NCBI GenBank assembly: GCA_027574665.1
Contig: CM050648.1
Span: 62,332,863 to 62,396,862 of the forward strand
Reading direction: 5' to 3'
Source: Rhynochetos jubatus
Lineage: Eukaryota > Chordata > Aves > Eurypygiformes > Rhynochetidae
Length of the DNA stretch: 64,000 bases
How positions within the stretch are numbered: position 1 is the stretch's first letter; each line of letters begins with the position of its first letter. Below are positions 1 to 13,190 of this stretch, piece by piece. The translations under genes and the position numbers were made by a program. Under the pieces are notes generated by a model, which made no database searches, was not told the DNA's origin, and saw only the letters and a list, made by a program, of their open reading frames with translations.

Positions 1-3000
1 TCACTGGAAATGGGAGAGCCTTTACACCCTTTGTACAGTCAGTTGCTGGCTTTACTTATCATCTCCTTCACTCTTTTCATGTTTTGCCTCTTATGTTCTA
101 ATCATTAAAGTACTAAAACTTTCCCTGGTTATAAACAACTTTGTAAGCAGAACTACTCACTTGTAGGGCAGAATCTAGAGATGAAAATGAGCCAGAAATG
201 CTCTTGGAAGTCATATGAGAGTCTTCAGTTAACAAAGGAATAGGTATTATTTATTAACATATAGCCTCCTATAAGCATCTTTGCCGGAACAGTCAGAGAA
301 GATATGCTGAGTGAGACCCAAATGATGGATGTTCTGCAGGGACTAAGGGTACAGTTTTCAGCATTGTGTTCTCAAACTGGTTTTAGTGCTAAGCTGAACT
401 GAACTTCCCTATCACAGTGTTGGCCTTCCCCTGTGGAACGATGTGCTTTTATATCAAGTTGTGCTAGGTAAGAACATGGCCACTGAAGGGATTATTCATG
501 CAGTTTTACCACAGATGTGTCTGAATTTCTGTTCCCACAAGTGAAAAGCTAGAGCTGCATAACACTTCTCTGTGCACTTAGTATAAATACGTGGAACTCA
601 TTGTCTCTCATGTGTTGATACACGTGACAGAAAGGGAAAACACTGAAAAGATAAAAGGTGGGGTTTTCCCCAGTATAAGTAACCAGGAAGCACAATATCA
701 GGATGTAGTGAGGAGTCTATCCAGCAAGAGGAAGCTGCTCAGGTATCATTTGTTACTGACACAGGCACCAAAGAGAGCCCAGCAGAAAGCTAAGATACAC
801 TCTTTTTTTCTCCCTACCAGGCAGAAGTTTAAAAAAAAATTAACAAAACCCACAGCATTTATTCACATGAAAAGACTACTGGAGCAGTCTCCCTGCCCAT
901 CTGAGCTGAATCAAGTCCTGCATTACGAGTTGCATTTAACCCTAAGTTCTGAAAACCCTCTATATGCAGAACCTCCGTGGGTATCAAAACACCATTTGAA
1001 GAGATACACAAGGTTTGAAGAACAAGACTTCAGACTGCCTTGTGCATAAAACAACCCACTTCAGAAAAGCGAAGTGGAATTCCTTGGTTACATGGATTTT
1101 TCACAAACAGGATGTTGCTCAGATCCTGCTAAACAGTAATGTTGCAATTCATCAATTAAAAGGAGTTGGTGCCGTCAACCTGAGTGTTATTTTGAGATGC
1201 ATGAGCAGCCGCTCTGCTCTAGTTGATTACAGAAGCTGTCGTTTCTGCCATCATATTGACTCTCCAGTTCCAGCATTTCAGCCTTAAGTGAATATTGAGT
1301 CATTTCTCAGGAACTGCAAGAAACAGCTAAGCAGATGCGCTCAGTCAGCCTTGTCAGCTTTTCCCTTGTGCAAATCCAAATGTATCAAAGTTTGATTAGC
1401 ACTGTAGAGAAAAAAGACCATCTGCTAAGAAATCAAATGCATATCCCTTTGCAAAAAATAAGAAGCAAAGAGCTGTTAGATACCTGCACCGCTGAAATAT
1501 AAAGGAGGCAGGAAGTTGGTGTTTCTCTCCAACAAATACGGTAAACTGTGAAACCAACATAGCAAAGGTGAAATCACAGTCAGAGCACTTTTTCTTACAG
1601 TCCATTTTTGCCGTATGTAAAAATACAGCAAGTACTGCTGTTGCATCCAGTTTTCAAATCAGATTAAGGAAATCCATTATTCACTGGATAAAATGATCAT
1701 GATTATTTTTTGTAGTTAATCCTAAACAATTTAGATTAAATTCCTAAGCCTGTGTCTGCTTAAATTCCTGTGGAAAGACTTTTGGAACACACTTTATAGC
1801 CATCTGCTTAAGTGGATGATGTAAGGTCACATTCAGTAGAATTCTTCAATGAACGATAACAAAATCTTTTCACAACTCTTAATGCTTTTGAAATGTTGGT
1901 TTGGGTTGGACAGGACAAAGAAAAAGAGGTCCTCACATCAATTTTGTTTCCAGCCATTGTTCCAAAAAGATTGTTAGCAAAACACAGAAGTTGGAGTGAT
2001 ATTTCATTCATGCCTGCAATATCTATTACTTCATGAAATAAATGACCCTGAGAAATGTCAGTTTATACATTTTAAAACAAGTTTTAATTTAGGCCCGTTG
2101 TCACAGTACAGAGCAATATCATAATTAATGATGTGAAACTGGTAGCTAAGATGTCATTACACACGGGAATGTCACAGTGAATCAAGTTAAACTAGCTACT
2201 AAAAAAATTCAGCAGTGGAATATTACTTTTTAGATGTACAGTATATCAAATAAATCTTTGACAAGCTCCAAAAAAGGGTATGGATTAAATATGATATGGG
2301 ATGAGCAGATTTGGTACAAAGCTGGCCCAGAATTTCAAAATGCCAGCAAATCAAGGCCTATGTGTAAGTCAGGCTATTTATTTGGCAAGCTGACCTACTT
2401 CTATTACACTTATCATTCTTCTGAATACCATTCACAAGAGTCTTTCTGTCAGAGCAGAAGACAATGTTAATTCATCAGAGCTCTGGTGTCATTTCTAAGA
2501 GGGCTGAAAATCTCATGAAGGTGTATTTACAAGCATTTCTAGGAAGTGCTCTGAGCTGCTCAAAACACCTTTATCCTGTTAGCAGCTGGCTTTTTCTAAC
2601 TCAAAGTAACATTTGCCCCTAAATATTGGGTGTAAAATCAAAGTAGCACACCAGATTTAAAAATACATTCATTATTTTTCATTACAGAAATACACTTGTT
2701 AGCAGTATAAGTTACTTCTCATCTAAATATTCATGAACAATACAAAGTTTTAAGAGGGCACAGAATAACTAAAACTGTGGAATAGACCAGAAGAATGATT
2801 ATCTTCTGGATCTGATTAAGAGCCGTATAGTCCATTCCCCTTGCGTCCCTGTCCTTGCAGTTCCTATGGGTAGGTAGGAGGTGTTTGGACACACCTAGCT
2901 AAAAAAGCCACAGCCCTAGCACGGGCGGAATTCACAGTGGGAATCCGAGCTGTTGCTTTTATACAAACAATTTGCGTTTACCGTTATGTCACTCTATTCG

Positions 3001-5874
3001 GTATATCTTCACTCAAATGGTACACATTATTCACTGACTGACTGGAACGGAACAAAGCCCTTTAAAAACAAACAACTGCAAAACCCCCACGTTTTGCTTA
3101 TTGTATATTCATTAGCTTATGGCAGGAGACAATTACCTGTCTGCTACTACCATGTTCTGATGCATAGCCCTTTTCATTTCAACAAATGAGGACATATAAG
3201 AGCTATTGCTGCTGTTGTACACATCGGTGGGTTTTTTTGTTCCATTTTGTAGATGGATTTTTTCCTCTTTAATAATCCTCCTTTATTAATCCTCTCTTGT
3301 TTAAGCTTAATTTGTACTTTTGAATCTAATTTTTCACCTTTACTAAAGACTGTACTCCTGTGGATGGTTTCACTAGCCGCTCATATTTAAGAGTTTTGTA
3401 CCATCATACATGGCAGCTTCTGGAAGGTCTGACTGCAGCCTGGAGATAGACCCAAGTTAGTTTTGACCTGGATTGTTCAGTCAATAGTTTCAGTGAGGAT
3501 TCAGCCCCACAGGCTTTCTCCTGCCTCTCCCTTCATATATCCAAACATTACCATAGGCTTACATTTAAAGTCCAAGCTGCCACCACTGCAATCATCAGCC
3601 CCTTTAACCAGAAAAAGCTATTGACTGCAAAGCTACGTGTACAACAGTCACTCCTCCACAGTAGTATAGACTCACCTTTAGATAGTCTAAATACTTCAAA
3701 AGCATGTTTTGGGAGCATCCTTATGGGGAGTGCTATCTCTGCTGCTCTCTTCACAACCTGACATTTCACTTTCCTCTCACGTAATCCTCGCTATCTGCAT
3801 CTTACTCCAAACATCTATCTCTAATGAGCTCTTTTGTACATGCACTCAGCCAGGCGTGCCTGCAAGGAACATATTTACACCTCTTGCTGAGGACTTCTGG
3901 CTCAGGGAATACCTGGGAGAGAGTCAGTCAGCTCCACATCAGCCTTTCCTACCTTGATACACAGTTCAACTCTCAAGTTTGTAACATGATAGTGGCTTTG
4001 CGTGGAATATGTGTACAAAAACCCCCTGTTGTTAGAACGTACAACACTACTGAGTGCTGGCATGCAAGTAACTGTACACATAGATGCCCATTTTCTTAAA
4101 GAAAGTATGCAGTAACTGCATTTTGTTATATACATTGGTTCCATTTTGTTGTCATAAAGGCTTCCACCTGGGCACTACTCATGCAGTCTTGTAGACTACT
4201 GAGAAAGGTGGAGAAAGGAGAATTTCCTACGCTTTTTCTTCTAGTCAGCTTTAATGTTTTCATAACTTTACAGACAATACTGCTATACAAAGATAACTAA
4301 GATTGGTTGTGTGTATACTTTAAAAAAGCATTTCATGCTGTGCATGCTGTCTCAGGTCACCTGTTACCCCACTCATACCCCAGGGGTGTTTTCTTTTGTT
4401 CTTGCTTTCTGTAAGAACCAGCAGTCAAAATCACCTTGGCTTTGATTTTAGGATACTAGTACCAAAGGAGAGATGTAAAGAAAGGCAAGAGGATGAGATG
4501 CAGCAACACAGTATCACTAGTATTGTCCGCAGGGAAGACTTGGTGAGCTACGGTTGCTCCTAATGCCACCAATACAGGAAAAGTACATTTGTAGAAAAAG
4601 GACATACCCAAAGTGTAAGACATACCCTCTGTGTTCACAGATAGGACATCAACCTTGGCTGAGGTTCCTTCCATATCCCTTATTCCCTAAGAATCAGATT
4701 AAGCCATTACTTCATTCTTATTTCCTTCCTCTCTAACCTTTTAATGAGGGTGGGATGTGCCTTGAGTTGCACTACAATAGCTTTCATGACTTAAGGCGTC
4801 ATGAAATGACGCCTTTTACTGGGCAAAATCTGGCCAGGCAGACTTTTAGAATAGTTATTAATACTGTACCTAAAAATCTCTCGGTATGGGACAAGAAAAT
4901 GCACTCTGAACTCTATTTACTGTATGACTGAAGGCAGAAAACAAACCTCATTGCTCGCTGCAATAAAGACAGCACAGAGAGACTCACAAATGCAGCAAAG
5001 TTTCTAGGGCACGCCAGGGATAACAGATGATAAAAGTGTGCTAGGTATTATGCAGTATACCTTTTCCTCAAGTACCTTACAATTGTCAGATCTAGCAAAG
5101 GGCAAACCGAGGGTCGTTTGGTTCAAGCGACTAGATGAAAGTGAGGCAGGTCACCTTGCCTATCTGAAGGCATTTATGGTGAAACACTGGCAGCACAATT
5201 TTGAAGGTGGGAGAGGGAAAGGAAGTGAACAAATTTCTTTTGAAATTCAATGGGTTTGAATTCAAATACCCAAGAGAACACGGTCTGTGTATAGAGGTCA
5301 GCTTTCTGCCAACGACTGCAAACTGGAAAAGGCGCAGAGATCAAATCGTTCCCTTTGTAAGCCGAGACACAGAAGCTATGAGGAAATATTTAGTGTTTAT
5401 AACATCAATAAGAATGAAAATAATATTGTATCTAAATCTCAACTATTTCAAAGTCTGAAAAAGGCAAGTTTGAATAATACCTTAGGAAAAGAAAAAAAAC
5501 CAGCAAATCATGCTAGGAGATAAAGCGAGCACTTACTGGAGCGTGTGACAGGTATATTATCGCTGTTCGTAAATAGTTCTGTAGCCCCAGCACCACGGTA
5601 GGCAGTTTACAGATGGACTGAGTAACAAGATCTGTGCTGTGAAGAGCCTCCAGTCTCAGCTGACAGTTATACAAACAGGGACAAGCAAGTGGAATAACAA
5701 GGAGGTGTGAGGATACACATTTTCATTAAGTACCGTTTCAAGAAACAGGAGATGCACACATACCAGTTCACTCCTGCTGAAAGAAAAAGTCTTTCTCCAC
5801 TCCCTCCCCATAGCTTTTTTCTCCCATCCTTACACTCAAACACACCTCCTGCATCAAATTCTCCTCTACCTCCC
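1..5874. other. Unique AT-rich non-coding stretch
   Basis: I see no repeat family, RNA gene or convincing exon here. The longest open frame (591-1049, + strand, 152 codons) has no recognisable domain, continues from no splice-like boundary and is of a length expected by chance in this base composition. A TATA-like word (tataaata) lies at about 582-589, just before that frame, but nothing else supports a promoter. The only distinct structure is the overlapping inverted-repeat pair at 4783-4815, listed separately. Probably intergenic or intronic. Confidence 0.6.
4783..4815. repeat. Two overlapping, mutually exclusive inverted repeats
   Basis: Two perfect inverted repeats share bases. The first pairs ttcatgac (4783-4790) with gtcatgaa (4798-4805) across a 7-base loop. 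The second pairs aaggcgtca (4793-4801) with tgacgcctt (4807-4815) across a 5-base loop. Because the arms overlap, only one hairpin can form at a time, on DNA or RNA of either strand. Flanking sequence is ordinary AT-rich DNA. Chance, a relic of a small inverted-repeat transposon, or a structured RNA element are all possible; nothing here shows transcription. Confidence 0.6.
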
Positions 5875-5945
5875 AGAATCACAGAATGGCTGGAAGGGAC
5901 CTCTGGAGGTCATCTGGTTCAAACCCTAAAACTCCCTGCCACCCT
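5875..5945 (-). mobile_element. CR1 LINE 3'-end fragment
   Basis: The sequence begins with agaatcacagaatgg, followed by a 'ctggaagggacctctggaggtcatctgg' type block split across 5888-5916. This is the reverse complement of the conserved CR1 3' terminus. Only about 70 bases remain, so it is a strongly 5'-truncated copy, which is usual for CR1. It lacks the 'gg.ttgg' spacer seen in the larger copies of this window and therefore belongs to another CR1 subfamily. No coding sequence is left. Confidence 0.8.
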
Positions 5946-8900
5946 TCCTCAGAGACAATTTTAATTACTAGAATGTCTAAAAACCACTAAAAAAAACCCT
6001 GAACAACTGTTTATTACATTCTTAATGAGTTAGATCAGGCTCCATAAAGAACCACTGAGCTGAGATCTTGTGTAAGGGTGTGACCCCACAACTGCAAGAG
6101 AAGGAGGAGGAGCAAGACTCCTCCATCTGAAGGCAGTAAGCTGTTACTTGAATTCAACTGCACACACAGTCATCCCATCCTCTCTTCTCCATACCTTACA
6201 GAATATTGCCACACTATTTTTAATTTTAGAATTTCTTTTATTGCCATTAAACTAGCTGAGGTGGTGCAGGGAGGTAGTGTATTATGTCTCTGTCTGAAAG
6301 CATGCTTTCAGGAGCGTTTTGATTCTTCTTTGCCTTAGGAACTCTTCTCTGGCAAGGGAAACATCTCAGCCACATTTATGGATGCTGGCAGAGGACTGCA
6401 AATGAGAGATTAAAGATCCATGAGGTTTGTGCCCCTAAACATCATAGGTATTTTCAAAGCCCCTATTGTAGGATTTTTGAGGTTATTTTCCTCTAGAACA
6501 CATTTTTACTTCTAACCTCCCTGTTCTTTGAGTGACCTCAGTAGAAGTACTTCAAGGTGTTTGCCCTGGTGTTGTGCTTCTGATGTAGCCAAGTCATGAG
6601 GGATTGCACTGGGAGCAAAGCCAAAGTAGGTGCAACATTTGATGCTGCATGACTCCACTGTCTTCTGTGAGGGTTCCTCTCCTTTGGATTCCTTTGCTTT
6701 AAAGATGTGTGGGTGTTTGGTGGGTTGTTGTTTTAATTAGTTCCCACTACCAGCTTCCTTCTTCCATAACCAAAACATTTTTTGAAGGAAATGGAATTTT
6801 AGGCAAGTAAATGTAATTCTGTCTTGCCCCTGATTCAACACTTATTTTCCGCTCCTTTTAAGAGCATAACTTCGGGTTCTCAATTCCATTTTCAAGCCAA
6901 TCTCAGACAAGTACCAGTTCTTACCCCTTCCCAGACAGGTGGCTAGCTGAGAGATTTTGCAGCATTAGTGCTCAACTCATTTAGACTTCCTTCAAGACTG
7001 ACTGATTTCTGGGAGGGGACTCAACCTCTATGACCTCCCACTACACTGTACTTTGCTGCTAATCATTCCACCATCAGTCTCTGAAAAGCAATTTTACATA
7101 ATCTTCACTGGGCAAAAGGAATTACAAATATTCTGTCTGTTACTCTACTTCTGTCATCGAGTTACAATATCATTTATATTCTAACCAAGTATTTGCATCT
7201 GCCTTTGTCTACATATACAGATGTATGTGTGTGTATGTATATTTGTATGTGCATATGGATTGGAATACAATTCAGTTAATAGACTATGGAACCAGCTTCA
7301 GAAGCTTATCCGAAGAATATTAAAATAGCCAAGGCATCCAATAATACATAATGGGAAGGTCAAACCCGAGTTGAGTATATTCACACTTTATTCAGCATGT
7401 CACATACATTAATCTATGATAATCCTAAAAGCACAAGATAAGAATGACTCGGATGGATACTATACTGACCTCTGACTCCTGCTTTGATAGGTCCAATTAT
7501 AAATTGCACAATGTAAGTTCTGGAGGCTCCGGCTGCAGCTGTTTAAAATGTATGGATCCTTCTCTTGAAATCACCAGCAGTCCCTTGCAGAAGTTGCAGA
7601 AGGGATCACGTCAGTGCTTCAGTTGCCTCCAGCATCTAGAGCACATTGCCACCTGATATGAGATCAGCGTAACCACGCACCCACCACAGGCTCTAAATTG
7701 GAGCAGCTGAAAACTGGATATATATTACTTCAGCTGCTCCTACAAGGGAGATGGTAGCTCTTAGCTGAGGGAAGTTTGTCATTACTACAGCTAGACTTCT
7801 CTGACTGCAGGAAAACTGACAGCAGTTCTTTGGTGGTGTTACATTACAGTGGGTGACTGGTGATACACAGGTCTGTCAAATGCGTGTTTTCAATTAAGAA
7901 TATCAGTGGATTCCACAAAAGATTTTAAAGGTAACATATATGACAACTATGTATTGGCAGATATTTTCCCTTTTGAAATCAAACATGCAGAACTCTTCTC
8001 TGCCAGTAGAGCTCAGGGGTCGAACAGGATTATCCCTCTCTCAAAAACTTCCCATTTCCCTTTCCTGTGTTCATTAACTTTTACAGAGCTGAGCAGAGTC
8101 TTGCATGCAGCTGTCAGGGCTGAAGCTGGGGTTGTCTGAGAGAAGCTGGAGAGGAACTGAAAGAGCAGTGGATGTCAGGTGTCATATGTGAAGGAAAAAG
8201 CAAGTGACTGAGGAAAATATGAGAAAGCATCAATGAGAATAAGCATAAATCAGCATGGAAGAATAACAAGCTGTGAAAGGATTCTTTTTTGATTACGAAA
8301 GCTAGTATTTCCTCTAGCTTCACTGCGGTAAGTCATGAACGGTAAGCAAGTATGGTTCCCTCTCACATACCGGCACCTAGTCAAGTTCAGAAATCCAGAC
8401 CAGTGATACAGCCAAGAAAGCAAACTCACCCTCGGGCTAAGCATTTCATTCATATTCCAGCCACCTCCTTTCACAAGGGAAAAAAAAAAAATGGTGTCTG
8501 ACGAGTTCAAGAATCTGACAGTCAGTTACACTTAAGTGCTTAGAAGAAATGTACTGTGCAGTTAAAGCTGCACAGGAAATATGGGGATTATCACACAGCT
8601 TTGGGCCGGCAGTGGTGAGGGCAGAGGCAGCATACATAAATGCCGGCTCTGGCATTTCATAACCTCACAGAGAAAGGCAAGGGAGAGAGCACCTCTTGCT
8701 TTTTTGGAAAGGCAGCACTAAAGAAGGGATTACTACTCAGGAGAAAGCAATAAAAAAATGTTTGTAATATATGCTGGTAATTGAAGAGCTACTGCTTAAT
8801 CCTGTTCATAGGTTTAATAGCTTCTAAGGGATTTTAAATAAGTTAGTGAGGTTTAACATTCCTCTGAGAGATGAGTCCATGTATAACCTTGTATTTCATA

Positions 8901-11360
8901 ATTAAAAATCTCTTTGATCTGCGAGACCCAGAAAATTGATTATAGTAAATTACAATCTGAACAACCACTTGATGGTATGAATAATGAAGGAAAACTTCAA
9001 GACCAGATTTAACATGCCTTGCTAGTCTACTGAGGATGTGGGGCAGTGGAGAACTTAGCTGCATAAGTGAGAAGCACATGCTATTGAAGAACAGGAATAA
9101 CGTCATCATCTGCTTCCCCTTATTCCTCATTAGCATTATCCACAGAGCAGCAAAATGTGCATAATTTTGCAATAATGTGAATGGTATAATAATAATAATA
9201 AAAAAACCCTTAATCCCTGAACTGCTCTGAATGAATACATGAAGAAAAAACAACAGCCAGAAAATTGAGACCAAAAAAAAAATCCACAAAAGGAGAAAAA
9301 AGAAGATTAAATAGGTAAAATGAGCTGTACTCACTGTGAAGCATAAACTGTGTCAAAGGAAGGGTAATGCAAATAAGATAATAGCTCGACCTAGGACAGA
9401 ATGACACAAGCTATTTTTACTTCAGAAATAGAAAGCTTGAAGAAACACCTTGTTTATCAGTGACATGAGACCATTAATTGTTGGAATATAGTTCCAATTG
9501 GCCAGCAGTTGAATGCTGACTGACTGTAAGGTGTAACAGATTTTTCAGTAGGTTGTTATTATTATGGAAATTCAATTGAATTTTCCCTGGCTTTTTTAGC
9601 ATTTTTCATTTAGATAACATCATGCGCTAATATAACTACTTAAATATTTTCTGGAAGGTTTCAAATTTATCACTTCCAATGCACATTCCAAAATATGTAC
9701 GTACATTTGGATAGTACAAATCATCCTATTTATTCCCATGCAATGGACCAAGGGCATATTTTTATTTCAGTGCAACTAGTAAAGGCAGGAGACATATGCC
9801 AATCTTAACAAATGAGACTACAATGAAAATTCACCTCCATTTTTTCTTTAGTAGGATTTTATACTTGGATAACTTTGTTCAATTGGCTCTCTCAAAGGAA
9901 ACGTTCTTTTTCATTGAAGACATACAACTTGTTTATTAAGCAGTTCAGCCTGCAAAAGAAGTTTCATAATCTCTACAGCAGCTTGTATTTAATGAGTCAG
10001 AAATCTCTTTCTGTACATCTCATTTTAGTGGTGATTCAAAAAATAATTCTAGATAAAATCTGTCAGAGGTCTCCACTATACTTTTTCCCTCCCTCAACCA
10101 ATCTTGTAATTTATTATTTTATTTATAAGGACTCAACTCCATACCTTAAATACATTCCATAAGATAATAATACCTATAAAAATAAAAATCACTTACTGAA
10201 TGAAGACAGTATCACTTTTTAGTGACTACATTTTGGTAACAGACAAGAGGCATCCTTTTGTGCTCTTCCAAAATCACAGCTAGTCATGATATAGGTGTCA
10301 AAGAAAACTGTGTCACAAAACATTTACTTCAGCCAAAACCACCACACACAATCCTCTGCCTAGTGTCTTATCCTGTGGCCGTGTAATCAGCACTAAAGCC
10401 AGCGCTGTACTTTAGCAAGGATACTAATATGTACTACAGGTAATTTTGATCAAGTCTGGTAAATGATATCCCGTATTCGCCAATTACAGGAATATTCTGT
10501 ATACATGACTAGAATTTTCCCTCATGGGGCAGAGCAAGGTCAAACCTCTACTGTAGCCCTGCATTTTCTTTTAAGTATCTGTTGCAGTCATTTGATTGCT
10601 GCATACACAGCACACAGTCAAATAAATAAGCAGAGCATTAAGCAAAAGCCAGATAAGAGGTGATTGCTGAGAGCTGTGAACTAATGATAATGCTTTTTTT
10701 CTGTTTTTCTGTGATGTACTGTGCAGCGTACCTGCAATAACTAAAGTAGCAGATAATCCCCCTATCTTCTTGTAGAATCCCAACGATACCAATTATTGTC
10801 ACTGGGCTACATTTTTAGTCTTACAAATAGAATTTACTGATTTCAATTTTTCCCTCTTAAGAACGCTGAAAATAGTGGCGGCTGCTTTACACTTTTGTTG
10901 ACATTGCAAATCTATGTCTGCCCATACTATATCAATGTGATAGCTTTTCTAATTGGATCTATTTGCAGGAGGAGGAAGCATCAGTAACAGAGAGACACAG
11001 AAAGATACATTTTCGAAGGTGAGTTATGAAAAATACTGAAGCTGAATTTTCATCAGTATGACAGGCTCTGTATCTCAGTTCCATGAATATGGAAAATAGA
11101 AAACTTTTCCTTACAAACGTGGTTTTTCAAACCAGAAAAACATTCAACTAAACCAGATGCTACAATTATTTTTTCCAACCAGTCTCAAAACACCCATTCA
11201 GAACATTTAACTATATCTCCGAAGATGCACAAATTGTTTGTGAAGAACAACAGAGAGATTGAGATACAGCCCATGAAGGGCAGTAGACAGTGACCCAAGC
11301 AATCAGAGGCTGAGCTCTTCATAGCCTACAGGTCTCCCCACATACACTGTCATGACCACA
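5946..11360. other. Unique AT-rich non-coding stretch
   Basis: No repeat family or gene is recognised. A short alternating TG/TATG tract is present at 7221-7257. The longest frame, 8843-9334 on the minus strand (163 codons), encodes runs of Phe, Leu and Ile that simply reflect A-rich + strand sequence, including an (aat)n-like run near 9188-9201 and several A-runs. I regard it as chance. A frame at 7444-7656 is Cys/Ser-rich but has no domain I know. Confidence 0.55.
7221..7257. repeat. TG/TATG simple-sequence tract
   Basis: An imperfect run of tg, ta and tatg units on the + strand, preceded by acatatacag. It is short and impure, so it is probably an old microsatellite of low variability. Confidence 0.7.
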
Positions 11361-11975
11361 TGTTGTGGTTTAACCTCAGCTAGCAATAAAGTACCACGCA
11401 GCTGCTCTCACACCTCCCCCCCTCCTCCAGTGGAGGAGGAGAATTAGAGGAAAAAACTAGGAAGCTTGTAAAATTAAAATAAAAACTATTTAAAAATTGG
11501 TAATAAAATCAATATTACAGTGAAACAATATTAATAATATTAAAATTATAAGTAATTAAAATAATAAAAATAAAACAGATGATACAATTGCTCACCAGCT
11601 GCCAACTGATGCACAGCCAGGTCCCGAGTAGTGAGAGTCAGAGCCAGAGAGCCCAAGAGCGATTGCAGCAGAGTCCAAGTGAGCCCCATCAGTGACAGCA
11701 TGACTGGGAAAGCCAACTGATCCACCAACTCACTAACGAGTGAGTAAGCAAACAAGTTAGCAACGCAGCTAACAAAGGAACAAGCAAAAGACTTATGGCC
11801 CCCTGGCCCATTCCCCACGTATGTACTGAGCATGAGATGCTATGGAATGAAATACTCCTGCACTTAATTCGTGTTAGCTGTCTGAACTACGTGCGTCCCC
11901 CCCACTGCTTGTAGTGAGAAAGTTGGGAACACAGCTGCAGTATCAGAAGTTGAGAAAGACCTTGAATTTGATGCC
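11361..11975 (-). mobile_element. Solo LTR of an avian endogenous retrovirus
   Basis: The element opens with tgttgtggtttaacctcagc, a variant of the TGTCATGGTTTAACC terminus of a very common avian LTR family. It continues with the family's accaccacgcagctgctc-like block (near 11391), the 'gtggaggaggagaatt' block near 11429, an AATAAT/AATAAA-like low-complexity section (11470-11575), and an 'attgctcaccagctgcc...ccaggtcccgag' block (11587-11627). The section 'gatgctatggaatgaaatactc' near 11837 also matches the family. The far end is unclear because a CR1 end follows. The minus orientation is assigned by analogy with relatives whose poly(A) signal reads in that direction. No gag, pol or env sequence flanks it. 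A 95-codon minus-strand frame (11546-11833) lies wholly inside and is a by-product. Confidence 0.75.
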
Positions 11976-11987
11976 CAGCTGTATTTA

Positions 11988-12112
11988 GGAGACATGTGGA
12001 TGAGGTGTTTAGGGATACGGTTTAGTTGTGGACTTGGCAGTGTTAGGTTAACAATTGGGCTTGGTGATCTTAAAGGTCTTTTCCAACCTAAATATTCTAT
12101 GATTTATGATCC
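11988..12112 (+). mobile_element. CR1 LINE 3'-end fragment
   Basis: The last 125 bases or so match a CR1 3' untranslated end: a 'gaggtgtttagggatacggtttag' type block near 12001, then 'ttggcagtgttaggtt', then 'ggtcttttccaacctaaa' and a terminal ttctatgatttatgat. The same subfamily ending recurs at 51600-51738. It lies between the end of the LTR and a longer CR1, so CR1 copies are clustered here. Confidence 0.8.
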
Positions 12113-12119
12113 TTATAGA

Positions 12120-13190
12120 CATGCTTTTGATGTATGGGCTGGATGAGCAGACAGTGAGGTGGACTGAAAATAGGCTGAACGGCCCGGCCCAGAAGGTGGC
12201 AATCAGTGGCACAAAGTCTTGCTGAAGGTCAGTAATTAACAGTGTACCCCAGGGGTCAGTACTGACTGCAATCCTTTTGAACATATTCATTAATTATCTA
12301 GATGATTGGACAGAGTCTAGCCTCAGCAAGTTTTCTTATATTACAAAACTGGGAGGAGTGGCTGATATGCCAGAGGGTCGTGCTGCCATCCAGAGGGACC
12401 TCAACAGGCTGGGGAAATGGGCTGACAGGAACCTCATGAAGTTCAAGAAGGGGAAGTGCCAAGCCCTGCACCTGGAGAGGATCAACCTCATGCACCAATA
12501 TATTCTGGGGGCCACCAAGCTGGAAAGCAGCTTTGCAGGAAAGAACCCAGGGGTCCTGATAAACACTAAGTTGAACATGAGCCAGCAATGTGCCTTTGAA
12601 GCAAAGGCGGCCAATGGCATCCTGGGATGCATTAAAAGCAGTTTTGCCAGAAGGTTGCGGGATGTGATCTTTCCCCTCTACTCAGCACTGTTGAGGCCAC
12701 ACCAGGAGTGTTAGGCCCAGTTCTGGGGTCCCAGTACAGGAGAGACATGGACATACTGGAGAGAGTCCAGAGCCACAAAGATGATTAAGGGACTGGAGCA
12801 CCTCATATATGAGGGAAGCCAGAGAACTGGGACTCTGTCCTAGAGAAAAGAAGGATCAGTAGGGGTCTTTCTGCACCAGAAAGGAGGGTGCAAAAAGTGT
12901 GGAGCCAGGCTCTTTTCAGTGGGGCCCAGTGACAAGACGAGAGGCAATGGGCACAAACTGAAACACACGAGGTTCCCTTTGAATATTAGAAAACGCTTTT
13001 TCACTATGAGGCTGAGTGAGCATGGTCACAGGTTGCCCAGCATGGTTGTGGACTCTCTGTCCTTGGAGATACTCAGAAGCCATCTGGACATGGTCCTGGG
13101 GAACCAGCACCAGGTGGCCCTGCTTGAGAGCAAGTAGACTGGATCAGGTGACCTTCAGAGGTCTCATCTAGCCTTAACCATTCTATGTGT
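12120..13190 (+). mobile_element. CR1 LINE, 5'-truncated, with ORF2 3' part and 3' UTR
   Basis: This is about 1.07 kb of CR1 in + orientation. It starts within the reverse-transcriptase part of ORF2 (ctggatgagcagacagtgagg near 12139), passes the 'caggggtcagtactg' block corresponding to the VPQGS motif (12249-12263), continues through the ORF2 C-terminal part, and ends in a CR1 3' UTR with 'ggtctcatctagcc' and ccattctatg at about 13185. The decayed reading frame is listed separately. Copies this long are rarer than the short 3' scraps elsewhere in the window. Confidence 0.9.
12277..12714 (+). pseudogene. CR1 reverse transcriptase, C-terminal remnant
   Basis: A 146-codon open frame inside the CR1 copy. 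Residues near the start (NIFINYLDD) and the following KLGGVAD, RNLMKFKKGKC and PLYSALLRPH stretches are hallmarks of the CR1-type reverse transcriptase from the palm region to the end of the thumb. It is inactive. The catalytic box that reads F-A-D-D in CR1 is F-S-Y-I here (12331-12342), so both metal-binding aspartates are gone. A TAG at 12712-12714 cuts the frame just after the PLYSALLRPHQEC stretch, where the family normally reads on. The N-terminal endonuclease and most of the polymerase domain are missing through 5' truncation. The displayed start is simply the first in-frame ATG-type codon and is not biological. Confidence 0.9.

Noticed and set aside
591-1049. 152-codon + strand open frame preceded by a TATA-like word
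   Set aside because: No recognisable domain, no splice or start context, and of a length expected by chance in 64 kb of this composition.
8843-9334. 163-codon minus-strand frame resembling a membrane protein
   Set aside because: The Phe/Leu/Ile runs come from A-rich and (aat)n sequence on the + strand; composition explains the hydrophobicity.
11546-11833. Similar minus-strand frames in two places (also 26052-26276), suggesting a small gene family
   Set aside because: Both lie inside paralogous LTRs; the protein-level likeness follows from DNA homology of the repeats.
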